Assembly: GCA_038025085.1 (NCBI GenBank) | Contig: CM076142.1 | Location: forward strand, 7,476,501 to 7,540,500 | Length of the DNA stretch: 64,000 bases | Direction: 5' to 3' | From: Tetragonia tetragonoides | Taxonomy: Eukaryota; Streptophyta; Magnoliopsida; Caryophyllales; Aizoaceae | Part shown: positions 45,924-57,355 of the stretch, piece after piece | How positions within the stretch are numbered: the first letter of the stretch is position 1 | Layout: each line of letters opens with the position of its first letter | Made by a program: the position numbers and the translations under genes | Notes under the pieces: generated by a model | Database searches by the model: none | Told to the model about the DNA's origin: nothing | What the model saw: the letters and a program-made list of their open reading frames with translations, nothing else

Positions 45924-47106
45924 ATGGTACCCTTTGGGGTTCTTGAGGGAATTGTACTTTGCCTTTTGGCTTTCTTAACTGGGGCAGAAGGCCCTGATGA
46001 GGTTGTACAGAGACTAGAGAATAGAACTGAATCCCTGAGAGCCAGGATTGAAGACATAGAAAGAGAATCCTTGTCTAATAAGATTTGACGAGGCAAGAAG
46101 AGAGAAAGAGAGGATGACCTCCAGCACTGGGTGAACGAGTCTCGGATGCGTTTGAAGGAAGTAGAAGTTGTTCTAAGAGAAGTAGGGAAAGACAGGAAGT
46201 TCCTGAAGTGTGCAAAGGTTAGAAAGATTGCTGAAAAAAAGTTTAAGGCTTTGGCAGACCTTGAAAATAAACTGGACCATGTGCCTTATGTCTCAGTTGA
46301 TAGGTAAGGCCCTCACCGTGGTGCTTATATTCCAGTGCAAGATTTAATAGGCCAAGTTTCCTTGACTTATTTGGACAGACTTCAAGATCTACTGCTGGAT
46401 GATAAAGTTGGAAGGATAGCTATTTGTGGAATGGATGGAATTGGTAAGACCTTTTTAATGAAGCACCTGCACAACTGTGCACTGAATTGGGTTAAGAGAT
46501 TTGACAATGTTTTCTGGGTCAGTCTTTCATATCAGTTTAGCATCAAGTATGTACAAGATGCTGTTGCTGCAGCAGTTATGTGTGATCTCTCTGACACTGA
46601 TGACTTGTCTTCAAGGGCCAAAAAACTGTCCGATACGCTTGGGGGTCTTGGAAGATTTGTGCTTTTCATAGATGCTGTACCAGAAGCAAGATTTACTTTA
46701 GAGGAGGTTGGAATTCCAGCTCCTACAGAAGGGAGTATGTGCAAGGTGGTTTTAACTACTAACTCGACCTTGGTTTGTCGGATGTTGGACTGTTTTGGAG
46801 AAGTTAAGCTGGATCCTCTTCCTGAAGCAGAAGCACGCCAGTTGTTCATGCATGAGGCTGGAATGGAGAAGGGAACTACTTCTAGGATTAACGAAATTGC
46901 TAGTTCACTTGCTAAGGAGTGTTGTGGGGTGCCACCAATGATTGTAGATGTCGCTACTTGTATGCGTGGCCGTGGCCTTGATAACATCCGTGAATGGAGA
47001 AATGCACTAGTTGAGTTGAAAACTCCTGTGAAGGAAGATAGTTTCAGTTCAGGTTGCAAATGATGAACAAAAGCGCGGCAGTAAAGTAGTGAAGAAGTAT
47101 TGATAC
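45924..47106 (+). pseudogene. NB-ARC family copy 4, broken by two stops and a frameshift
   Basis: From the ATG at 45,924 the frame matches copy 1 through the CC region (MVPFGVLEGIVLCLLAFLTG), but TGA at 46,086 and TAA at 46,305 interrupt it. The second replaces the CAA (Gln) seen in copies 2 and 3. The open remainder from 46,335 covers the NB-ARC: GMDGIGKT, RFVLFIDAVPEA, KVVLTTNS, LDPLPEAEARQLF, GVPPMI. At about 47,040 two bases are missing relative to copy 1 (GAAGATAGTTTC against GAAGATAAAGTTTC), giving a premature end. Leader-intron acceptor TTTATACAG at 45,868 is kept. The protein is unlikely to be made full length, although the NB-ARC part is well preserved. Confidence 0.82.
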
Positions 47107-49220
47107 TTTTCTTTGCTTTCTGTTGAGTGAGATGACTTTCTTTACTGATGGGACTGGATAAGAGGAACCGAATATAGGATTGCTTGTCAAGAACAGGTTG
47201 ATGAGGATCTCACTAAGTCAGACGAAGAGCACTTTGGAGTCAAAGAATCAATTGTCTTTTCTGTAAGTTGTTAGTTCTATCTGATCTGTAGGAATCATGT
47301 TTGGTAATCTTTGTGCTTTTCATAGATGCTTAAGAGAAAATCCTTTGGTGAGCAGACCTTTAGCATCGAGAATAATCATCTGTGGGTGTTTTTGTTACTA
47401 TCTGCCCCTCCTTTGAGAAATAGAAACAAAAAATAGTCAAACAAAAAGAGAAAAAAAAAGGACAGAAAAGGGAGAAAGAAGAACCATGCTAATTCTTTTG
47501 TACATAAATGGGGGGTATTACATAATGAGATCTCACTATTCTTCTTTCTTTCAATGAGCTTATCCTTAACATTTCTAGTACAGTATTCACACTTCCCTCT
47601 TTGAGCACAATGTTTTTTTTTTTTTTTTTTGTCTTGGAAAACCAGTTTGTATTTGTGAGTAGCATCATTAAGCAATTCCAATGCGGTTATCAACTACCAC
47701 AGTCTTTCGAGTGTACATCTTAGCATCTGGAGACCTTGCTAGTGGCAGGATCCTCACTAGCTGTTGTTTAGATGAGTATTCATTTTACCAGACCTTGCTT
47801 GCCTTGATTTGTTTCTATATAAATCTGGTACATGTAATGGAAGAACAATATGACAAATCATTTCTCAGTACGGATCCACAGTGCATTGAATCATTCGGTT
47901 CCAAGACCGATTCTCCAAATGTTGGTCATGAAGTGAAAGATCATAAATGTATTTGCTTTTTAGTCCAAAGATTGACTGTTTTATGAATAATCTGTAAAAA
48001 GGTATTGACTTGGTTTCTTATATGTTTAGCCTTTTAGGGAAGAGTAGGTGGGATTTTAAAACAGCAGATCGTAGTTCCAGATATGTAGAGGATTTTTAAA
48101 ACCAAAGTAGTACAAATTTTCATTACTATTACAAAAACTCAGAAAGTTCTTTGTGGATGTTTCATGTCAATTTACTACAGATAATATTTAGCACTGATCT
48201 TGAGCTCTTTAACCCTTTACAGGGTAGCAGGTTTGGATATGTGCAAGTTCTGGCTTTTCACTGTCACTATGTTGGTGTTTTGGAAGTGAATTAACTATTC
48301 CTCGGTGCTTTGAAAGTGAATCGAGTCATCGACTAATCCTCACTCTTCCTTGAACATCCAGATAAGTAGAAAAATTGTGCTTGCACCTTCCTCCAGTTTT
48401 TTTTTTAATCCAAATACTGTTTGACTGTTCTTCACTAGAAATTCATAATTTTGCAGGAAACTTATCAGCAGGAACCAGTATTTGCAGATCAAGTTGGCAT
48501 GTGTTATCTTAAGCCATGATCTCACCTACCTCATTTGGTTTGTTCTTGTAGATTTGTTCAATGTCTTGTTGAATGTTGTTTTCTCGAAGACCCTCCTTCC
48601 ACCTCAAAAATTAGGTATTCTTCCATCTTCCCGTCCTACGACTTCTTTTATCTCCCTTTTAGCTTAGGTGCTTCTTAACATTCGATTTTCTTTGTGCACT
48701 TGGCTTCCAAGCAGCTGACTGGGAAAAGCTCCCTGCAACCTTTCATATATGTTCACTGGAAGAACTCATATGGATACAAGTGGTTGTTCATACACATAAC
48801 ACAATGGTTCTTTTAGCACAATACTAGTATCAATGGGTCATCTTTCATTTTTCATTGGGATAACCCATGCACAGTTATTTAAGAGAAACCTCAGTCCTCA
48901 AATTGTTTGATGAGAAAATAACTATTTCTAACCACTGCCATAATACAACAAAGATTATAACAAACAGCTTCTCAATTCTACATCCCTTCTAAAATAAGCT
49001 ATAACATCCAACTGAACAATACATTTCACCTTCATCAGTAACCTGGAATTAAATGTTCTCACAATAAGTATTTTCAGATAATGATTCATTAATTATTGAA
49101 ATAAAAGAAACACAAAAACTTCTATAAGACGGGTTTTCCGTAATTTTTGATAAGACGGGGTCTCTTTTGTAATGAAACAAGAATCACTACTCACCATAAG
49201 TGACCCCTACATTTCTAGAC
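47107..49220 (+). repeat. 3' flank of NB-ARC copy 4, no gene
   Basis: Matches the flanks of the other copies (GAGTGAGATGACTTTC, then GGGACTGGATAAGAGGAAC near 47,150, as in copy 1; the AGCACTGATCTTGAGCTC word near 48,190, as in copies 2 and 3). No supported coding frame. Confidence 0.55.
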
Positions 49221-49223
49221 TTA

Positions 49224-49364
49224 GGCCCTGTTCTCTTCAACGAAATGGTGAGGAACGGAACGGTGCGACTTTGATAATTCAAAAAAAAATGTGAGACAAA
49301 ATGAAATACAGAATGCGGAACGGAACAGAACGACGGAATGAAACAAAATGCAGCATGAACAGGC
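49224..49364. mobile_element. MITE of the GGCCCTGTTCT family, 141 bp
   Basis: GGCCCTGTTCTCTTCAACG at the left and GAACAGGC at the right, with TTA flanks (49,221-49,223, 49,365-49,367). GGAACGGAAC motifs inside, as at 5.3 kb. Confidence 0.7.
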
Positions 49365-49489
49365 TTATTGTAAAAGTATTTGATTTATTAGCTTAGTTGG
49401 TTTCCTTCAGTTATTATTAGTGTTGTAGACTCACTGTTGTTTGTTTGTAAGCTTTATAGAAAAAAGAAAGAAAAAGGAATTAAGTGTTT

Positions 49490-49795
49490 TAGTAGAACTC
49501 TCCACCGCCCCTTTCTCCTTATTTCTTCTTTACGCTTCTCTGCTTTCTCATTCTCTCTCTTATGCACTCAAACCCTCACGGTGGAACCACCAGAACCACC
49601 GCCGTCATCTTCTTCACTTTCTCTCTCCTCTAAACTTTAACTGTTGACTCCAAAACCGTGCTACTGAGGGCCGAATTTTCTCTCTCCTTGTTCTGTTTCG
49701 CGTGAGCTTCCCCTGCCTTGCCTCTGTTTTGTGCTCCTGTCCACGACAATGGCCATGGATTCCGGCGACCACTATACTTCGAACAAACAGTCAGT
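49490..49795 (+). other. Candidate orphan first exon (start codon and leader)
   Basis: A pyrimidine-rich leader precedes ACAATGGCCATGG, a strong plant start context, at 49,749. The frame reads MAMDSGDHYTSNKQ and is followed by AT-rich, intron-like DNA. No continuation was found before the LTR-like element and MCTP fragment at 50.4 kb. It may be the relic of a gene truncated by the rearrangement. Confidence 0.35.
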
Positions 49796-50390
49796 AACAA
49801 CCCAAGCCCGTGAGCACGCCCAATTCACCCTTTTTCGTGGTTTGATTCCAGAAACCTAAACCCCTAATTTATTGTTCAATTTCTGGATTTTAGGGTTTTG
49901 ATTATTAAGTTCTGATTTGATTATATATGCATATATGCTAGAAGTTAGATGATTGAATTGGAGAGATTATGATGGGTAATTACTTTGGAGATTCAATTAG
50001 AGGTAACCTTCATTCTATTGGTAAATTTCATGTCTATTGGATAGATTGAGTATGAAAAGGATACTAGCTGATGTTAATGTGTCCAATTTGCCTGAGTGTT
50101 ATCTAAATGGCTCTTTATTGTTGGCTGGAATTATCATTGCGTTGTTCTGATGCTAATTTATGCCTTATGTGTAATTGATTTGAGTATTATTGCCTAATTG
50201 ATTATGCTCTTTGCCGTTTTAATCCTCTATGATGGGTTCCATGACCTTTATGATGAATAACTAATTACTTGAGATGTATTCTGATGCTTTAAACATTTAG
50301 ATGATTTTTACCTGTCACGGTTGAATTTAAATTATAGTAGCTTTGCTGATGGCTAGAAAATAGAGGATAAGATGGGGCGGTTATGAAACC
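49796..50390. other. Intron-like AT-rich DNA, no gene seen
   Basis: T-rich sequence, no supported features. Confidence 0.4.
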
Positions 50391-50407
50391 GGACTCTGGT
50401 ACCAATT

Positions 50408-50481
50408 TGTAACACCCCGGATTTCGGTGCAAGTTTATTGTTTTTGTCTATTTATTTTGTTAGGAAGTCCGGGGTGTTACA
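50408..50481 (-). mobile_element. TRIM-like 74-bp LTR with adjacent primer-binding site (50,391-50,405)
   Basis: The segment begins TGTAACACCCCGG and ends CCGGGGTGTTACA. On the minus strand it is followed by TTGGTACCAGAGTCC, similar to the tRNA-iMet primer-binding site TGGTATCAGAG used by many plant LTR elements. No second LTR, polypurine tract or coding region was found, so it is a fragment. It directly abuts the MCTP duplicate. Confidence 0.55.
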
Positions 50482-51340
50482 CACCACAACCCTGAAAGAC
50501 ACCACATAGAACCCAATGGCTGCAACTGAACACAAGATCACACACAAGAAAGTTGCCGTTGGGTCCCTCCAGTTCAATAAGGCCTCAAATCTCTCCCCTT
50601 GTGTTGCTACAAGCACCAACTTTTTTTGTACTCTCCCTGCTATGACTCTCAACCTGTCGTACCTCATCCTGATCACCAGCAGATCTGTCCTCCCACTTGT
50701 TGGGATTGGGTCGAACTCCTCGTCCAGTGCATCTGGGTACAAGTGAGCCGGATAGGATAACTGTGTGTTTATGTGGGGTGGATGGTAGGGCCTTGACTTG
50801 TACCTCCACATCCACACAATTTCCATATAAGTCAGCACTAAAGGGGGATTACCAGCTCTAGGAAGGTGACCAGTAAGAGGAACACCAACACAAACAAGGA
50901 CGAGTAAACGAGATTTTGCCAGGACCGCATTTTCTCAACCCAACAGGTCAACCAAATCAGTCCCCACAACAACTCTAAGAGCCGCTGTATGAAGATCCTG
51001 CTTCTCCACTTGCTCACAAGTGTGAGCAGTCACGATCAAGCATGTATTCGACTGCATCCCTGTCCAAAGAGGGGTCAGCCAGGCTGAATTGGGCTGCCAC
51101 CACATTTACAGCCATTGACCTCAGCCTCTCCAGTTCCTCCTCTTGTAAAGGTTGCACATAGTGCATTTTAGGAAATAAAGGCACTGTGTACATGCGAAGC
51201 ATATTGACCATATTAGGACATAAGAGCCTCACAGCTAGTTGGATCTCCCCCACTTTGACCATACCAGTGGTCTGCATCAGCAAGAGCGGGTAAAAATGGT
51301 TATAAAGCGTGTTGGTTTTGAGGGTTGAGAGCCTAATTCG
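50482..51340 (-). pseudogene. Displaced copy of the 3' half of the MCTP gene
   Basis: Matches 57,466-58,326 along its whole length. It translates to VRIRLSTLKTNTLYNHFYPL through EYMLDRDCSHL, then in another frame YMEIVWMWRYKSRP through AAIGFYVVSFRVV. Relative to the main gene one base is lost near 51,016 (giving a stop after CSHL) and two are gained near 50,847. It is bounded by the LTR-like element on one side and the satellite array on the other. No start or promoter of its own. Confidence 0.9.
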
Positions 51341-54300
51341 AACCAGATTTTCGCACCATATCGCATAGGACATTCGAGTTAATATGGAAAGTTTAGGTAA
51401 AATCGGAATTCGGGGTTTCGAATGACCTTCCCTAAACACCCAAGGTCTTCTAGGGTCACAATAGGCCTCCGGAAAAGTTTGGGCGAAAATGACAACCGGT
51501 CCCCAGGAAACCCAAAATTGAAGGCTATCTACGTTTTTTAGGGTACCAAAAGGCTCCAAAATAAAAGTTGATATTTTCGCACCAAATTGCACTGGACATT
51601 TCTAGAGGACGTGGGAGGCCTTCGGGGTCGGTTATCGGGTCCCCATTAGGTTTGGACGACCGTTTTACGGTACACCGCTCTTAAAATCATAATACAAAAA
51701 GTATAGGTGAAAATCAGAATATGGGTTCTCGAATGACCTTCCCAGGGCATTGGGTGTTCTAGCGTCATAATTGGTCTCTCGGAAAAGTTTGGGCTAAAAT
51801 GACAACCGGTTTCCAAGATGCACAAAAATGAAGGCTATATTCCACGTATTTTGGGGTACCGGAAGGCTCCAAAATGAAAGTTGATATTTTCGCATCAAAT
51901 CGTACATGGCATCCCTAGGGGACGTGGGAGGCCCCTGGGGTCGATTATCGAGTCCCTATTAGGTTTGGATGACCTTTTTACGGTACACAGAACACCGCTC
52001 ATAAGATAGTAATACGAAAAATTTGGGTGAAATCGAAAATCTGGGGAGACCTTCCTGGCACCCAGGGTCTTCTAGGGTCACACAATAAACCTCCCAGAAA
52101 AGTTTGTACTAAGATGACTATTGGTTCCCAGGAAGCCCAAAAATGAAGGCTATAATCTACTTTTTTTGGGGTCCTAAAAGGCTCTGAAAGGAAGGTTGAT
52201 ATTTTCACACCATATCGCACGTGACATCCCTAGGTGACGTGGGAGGCCTCAACGGTCGGTTACAGGGTCTCTATTATATTTGGACGGTCGTTTTACGGTC
52301 CATCGCTCTTAAGATTGTAAAATGGAAAGTTTAGGTGAAATCGGAATTCGAGGTCTCGAATTACCTTCCCAGAACACCCAAGGTCCTCTAGGGTCACAAT
52401 AGGCCTCCAGAAAGTTTTGGCAAAAATGACAACCGGACCCAGAAAGCCCAAAAATGAAGGCTATAATCCACTTTTTTGGGGTACCGGAAGGCTCTAAAAT
52501 GAAAGTTGATATTTTCTCACCAAATCGCACGGGACATCCCTAGGGGACGTGGGAGGCCGTCAGGGTCGGTTATCCGGTTCCCATTAGGTTTGGACGACCG
52601 TTTTTCGGTACATCCCTCTTAAAATCGTAATACGAAAAATATAGGTGAAATCAGAATATGGTGTCTTGAATGTCCTTCCCCAGGCACCCTGGGTGTTCTA
52701 GCGTCACAATTGATCTCTCGAAAAAGTTTGGGTTAAAATGACAACCGATTCCCAAGATGCCCAAAAATGAAGGCTATATTCCACATTTTTTAGGGGTATT
52801 GGAAGGCTCTAAAACGAAAGTTGGTATTTTTGCGTCAAACCATACAGGACATCCCTAGGTGACGTGGGAGGCCCCCGGGGTCGGTTATTGGGTCCCTATT
52901 ATTTTTGGACGACCTTTTTACGGTACACAGAACACCGCTCATAAGATCGTAATACAGAAAGTATGGGTGAAATCGGGAAATCAGAGTCTCGATTGACCTT
53001 CCTAGGCACACAGGGCTCCTGGAAAACCGCTTCCCATGAAGCCGAAAATTGAAGGCTATAATCTACCTTTTTTGGGTCCTGGAGGGCTCCAAAACGGGAC
53101 ATCCCTAGGGGATGTGGGAGGCCCCAGGGGTCGGTTATCTAGCCCTATAAGGTTTGGACGACCGTTTTATAGTACACCGCTCTTACGCTCTTAAGATCGT
53201 AACATGGAAAGTATGGGTGAAATCGGAATTCAGGGTCTCGAATGACCTTCCCATGGCACCCGGGGTCTTCTAAGGTCACTATAGGCCCGGAAAAGTTAGG
53301 CCAAAAATGACAATCGTACCCCAAGGAGGCCAAAAATGAAGGCTATATTCCACGTTTTTTTGGGTCCTGGAAGGCTCCAAAATGAATGTTGACATTTTCG
53401 CACCACATCGCATGGAACACCCCTAGGGGACGTGGGAGGCCCTAGGCATCGGTTATAGGGTCCCTATTAGGTTTGGACGACCGTTTTACGGTACACAAAA
53501 CACCGCTCTTAAGATCCTAATACGGAAAGTATGGGTGAAATCGGAAATCAGGGTGTCGAATGACCTTCTTGGGGCACCTTGGGTCTTCTAGGATCATAAT
53601 AGGCCTCCCAGAAAAGTTTTGTGCTAAAATGACAACCAGTTCCCAGTAAGCCCAAAAATGAAGGCTACAATCCACGTTTTTTTGGGGTTCCGAATACGCA
53701 GAATGGAAAGTTGATATTTTCGCACCACATCGCACGGGACATCCCTAGGTGATGTAGGACGCCCCAGGGATCGGTTACAGGGTCTCTATTAGATTTGGAC
53801 GACCGTTTTACGGTACACCGCTCTTAACATCGTAATACAGAAAGTATAGGTGAAATTGGAATTCGGGGTCTCGAATGACCTTCCCGGGACACCTAGGGTT
53901 TTCTAGGGTCACAATAGGCCTCCGGAAAAGTTTGGGCAAAAATGACAACCGAATCCGGGAAGCCCAAAAATGATGTATGATCCACATTTTTTGGGGTACC
54001 TGAAGGCTCCAAAATGAAAGTTGATATTTTTCCACCAAATCGTACGGGACATCCCTAAGGGACGTGGGAGGCCCTCGGGGTCGGTTATCGGGTCCCCATT
54101 AGCTTTGGACGACCATTTTGACGGTACACTACTCTTAAGCTCATAATAAGAAAAGCGTAGGTGAAATCAAAATATGGGGTCTCGAATGACCTTCCCCGGG
54201 CACCTAGGGTGTTCTAAGGTCATAATAGGCCTCACGGAAACATGTGGGCTAAAATCACAACCGGTTCCTAGGAAGCCCAAAAATGAAGGCTATATCCAGT

Positions 54301-55940
54301 TTTTTTAGGGTATCGGATGGCTCAAAAACGAAAGTTGATATTTCGCATCAAATTGTACGGGACATCCCTAGCCGACATGGGATGCCTCCGGGGTCGGTTA
54401 TTGTGTCCCTATAAGGTTTGGACGACCGTTTTACGGTACCCTCTCAAGATCGTAATACAGGAAGTATGGGTGAAATCGGAATTCGGGGTCTCGAATGACC
54501 TTCCCATGGCACCGAGGGCCTTCTAAGGTTACAATAGTCCTTCCGGAAATGTTTGGGCAAAAATGACAACCGGACCCCATAGAGCCCAAAAATGAAGGCT
54601 ATATTCCACTTTTTTTTGGGTCCTGGAATACTCCAAAATAAAAGTTGATATTTTCGCACCACATTGCATGGGACATCTCTAGGGGATGTGGCAAGCCTTA
54701 GGGGTTGCTTATAGGGTCCCTATTAGGTTTGGACGACCGTTTTACAGTACACAGTGTTCTTAAGATCGTAATACGGAAAGTACGGGTGAAATAGGAAATC
54801 GGGGTCTTGAATGACCTTCCTGGGCACCTTGGGTCTTCTAGGGTCACAATAGGCCTTCCGGAAAAGTTTGGGCAAAAATGACAACCGGACCCTACCAAAA
54901 AATGAAGGCTATAATCCATGTATTTTGGGGTGTCGGAAGGCTCGAAAACGAAAGATGATATTTTCGCACCAAATTTCACGGGATATCCCTAGGGAGAGAC
55001 CCTGGGGTCGGTTATCTGGTCCCTATTAGGTTTGGATGACCGTTTAACCATACGCCGCTCCTAAGATCGTAATACGGAAAGTATGGGTAAAATCGGAATT
55101 TGAGGTCTCGAATGACCTTCCGGGGCACCCAGGGTCTTCTAGGGTCACAATAGGCCTCCCGGAAAAGTTTGATAAAAACTGACAACCGGACCCAGGAAGC
55201 CCAAAGGTGAAGGCTATAATCCACGTTTTCTGGGGTATCGGAAGCCTCCAAAATGGAAGTTGATATTTTGGCACCACAACGCACTGAACATCCTTAGGAG
55301 ACGTGGGACGCCCTAGGGGTCGGTTTAGGGTCCCTATTAGGTTTGGACGGTTGTTTTATTGTACACCGCTTTTAAGATCGTAATACGGAAAGTATGGGTG
55401 AAATCGGAATTCGGGGCCTCGAATGACCTTCCCGGGGCGCCACGGTCTTCTAAGGTCACAATAAGCGTCTGGAAATGTTTAGGCAAAATGACAATCGGAC
55501 CCCAGGAAGCTCAAAAGAGAAGGTTAATCCACGTTTTTTTGGGGGACCGGAAAGCTCCAAAATGAAAGTTCATATTTTCGCACCAAATCGCACGGAACTT
55601 CCCTAGAGGACGTGGGAGGCCTCCTGGTCGGTTATCGGGTCCCTATTAGGTTTCGATGATTGTTTTACGGTACACCGCTCTTAAGATTGTAATACGGAAA
55701 GTACGGGTATTCGCAGTAGATATTTTGAGGTTTTATGTCTCTCAGCTGTAAAACGTTTATCTTGGTGATTATTAGTAAATATTTAATTACCAAAAATAAA
55801 AAAAGATCATAATACGGAAAGTACGGGTGAAATCGGAATTCAGGGTCTCGAATGACCTTCCCAGGGCACCAAGGGTGTTCTAGGGTTACAATAGGCCTCT
55901 CGAAAAAGTTTGGGCAAAAATGACAACCGGATCACGGGGA
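51341..55940 (-). repeat. Tandem array of ~14 units of a ~312-bp satellite-like repeat
   Basis: Landmark ACACCGCTCTTAAGATCGTA (variants) recurs at about 51,673, 51,985, 52,300, 52,608, 52,935, 53,172, 53,500, 53,813, 54,125, 54,436, 54,746, 55,045, 55,360 and 55,670, i.e. every 300-325 bp except one shortened interval of ~250. Each unit also holds GGGTGAAATCGGAATTC, AAAATGACAACCGG and GAAAGTTGATATTTTCGCAC-like words. Some units retain a ~70-residue minus-strand frame starting MRCGAKIST or similar, but frames are not conserved between units. Two units of the same repeat, inverted, sit at 1-600. Confidence 0.92.
55709..55806. other. Unrelated ~95-bp insertion in the last satellite unit
   Basis: Satellite sequence ends at GGAAAGTACGGGT and resumes with AAGATCATAATACGGAAAGT, so about 25 bases of satellite are repeated on both sides. 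The intervening AT-rich stretch (TTCGCAGTAGATATTTTG onward) has no match to the unit. Confidence 0.55.
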
Positions 55941-57355
55941 TTTGTTTTTCTTTCATTTTTGAAAAAGAAATGGGGGGTAAAAATAAGAGGGTGGTACTTA
56001 AGTGAGTCACATGCCAAAAGCGTGAGGGTATTTTGGTCCCCTTGTGTAATAAATTGGCCGGAAGATTTTAGATGGTATGTCCTACATTACTGAATCATCT
56101 TATTAGGTGTATTAACACAATTTATTTTATCAGGTGTATCATCGCAAATGGTCTAAGTTATTATGTATATATCAGCAAATTATCCTAAGGTGAATCTGAA
56201 AGTAGGTTTGAATTGTTGGTGGGTATTTGCCATATACACTACTTGAGTGCTTCCACCTCACTCCTTATTTTTCTCTCTCATCTCCTGCAAGCAGCAACTA
56301 AACCAAGTGAACGAACAAAGCAAGCTCATTTCCCTATCTTTTCACGGCTAATTCTTTCAAACCAATGCTAAATCCCATCACTCTGCCTGCGCTAACTATT
56401 GACCGTAAAAACCACCGCTCCCAAATGTCTGCTCGCTGCTGCGCTACAGTACTGAATTCACTCTTAATCGCTGAGGTATTTCTCTATACTCTTTAATTAT
56501 TTGATTTCCCCAAATAATCTACATTCAATTTCATATGTTTATATTTTTTATTGTGTTCTGATGATATATGTCGTTTGCTATTGATTCTTCAAAGAAATTC
56601 ACATGAGAATTCACATGTCAATTGTGTTGAAATGATTTTGCAATTATAAGCTTTGGATTGGTTTAACATTAAATTGATATATGTTTAACTATTTAGCTGA
56701 ATATGCATGTTTTGGGCAGTAGATTATCATTATTACATAGTAGTTTAGCCTATTAGCTCAAATGGTAGAGCAATGTGCAATTGTTGCACATAGGGCGTGG
56801 GTTCGATTCCCACATAGGTTACGTATTGGAGTAGTAAATGGGGAGGAGGAATTCTGTAAACGGTTGATAGAAGATGATAAATCATCTATTCAATTTTCAT
56901 AAAAGGAAAAGCTGTAGGTTGCCATGAAAACGGATTCAATGTTGGATGCCCTCGATTGTTGAGTGTTACACAAAATTGACATGGAAATCCTTTCCATGCT
57001 TCATATATGCTAAACAATCTGCTTAGTATGCTTTATTACCATGACAATATAAAGCGCTTATGCAGATGGCCACAACTTGTTAGATATAAATTATCCCTAA
57101 ATTAGCAAAAGCTTAATCCAGCTTTTAAGCTGAAGGGCTTGGTGAGTCCGAAACCAAAATTAGTCGAAATTGATAGCTCTTACCAAGGCCAACCAACACC
57201 ACCTCCGCACAACTATTTCTAACATCCAGCTTCTGAATTCTACATCCCTTCTAAAAGCAGCTATAACATCCAAAACTGAACTCAAAATTTGTATCCAAAA
57301 GAAACTCCACAGCAAGACCTTTCACGTTCATCAGTACCCTTCCAATTAAACCTTC
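55941..57355. other. Intergenic DNA between satellite and MCTP gene
   Basis: Contains a CT-rich leader-like stretch with a possible donor (CGCTGAGGTATTTC at ~56,470) but no coding exon that can be supported. A tRNA-like sequence lies at 56,747. Confidence 0.45.
56747..56820 (+). other. tRNA-like sequence (tRNA pseudogene or SINE head)
   Basis: A 7-bp acceptor stem (AGCCTAT with ATAGGTT), D-arm GCTCAAATGGTAGAGC and perfect T-arm GTGGGTTCGATTCCCAC. The anticodon arm is aberrant: a 6-bp stem ATGTGC/GCACAT with loop AATTGTT, lacking the universal U33. With conserved A and B boxes it could still recruit RNA polymerase III. A functional tRNA is unlikely. Confidence 0.6.

Noticed and set aside
51341..55940. 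CRISPR-like array
   Set aside because: Units are ~312 bp tandem copies without short repeat/spacer structure, and the DNA is from a plant nucleus.
56747..56820. Functional tRNA-Gln (TTG)
   Set aside because: The position-33 base is A, and a 6-bp anticodon stem is needed to fold it.
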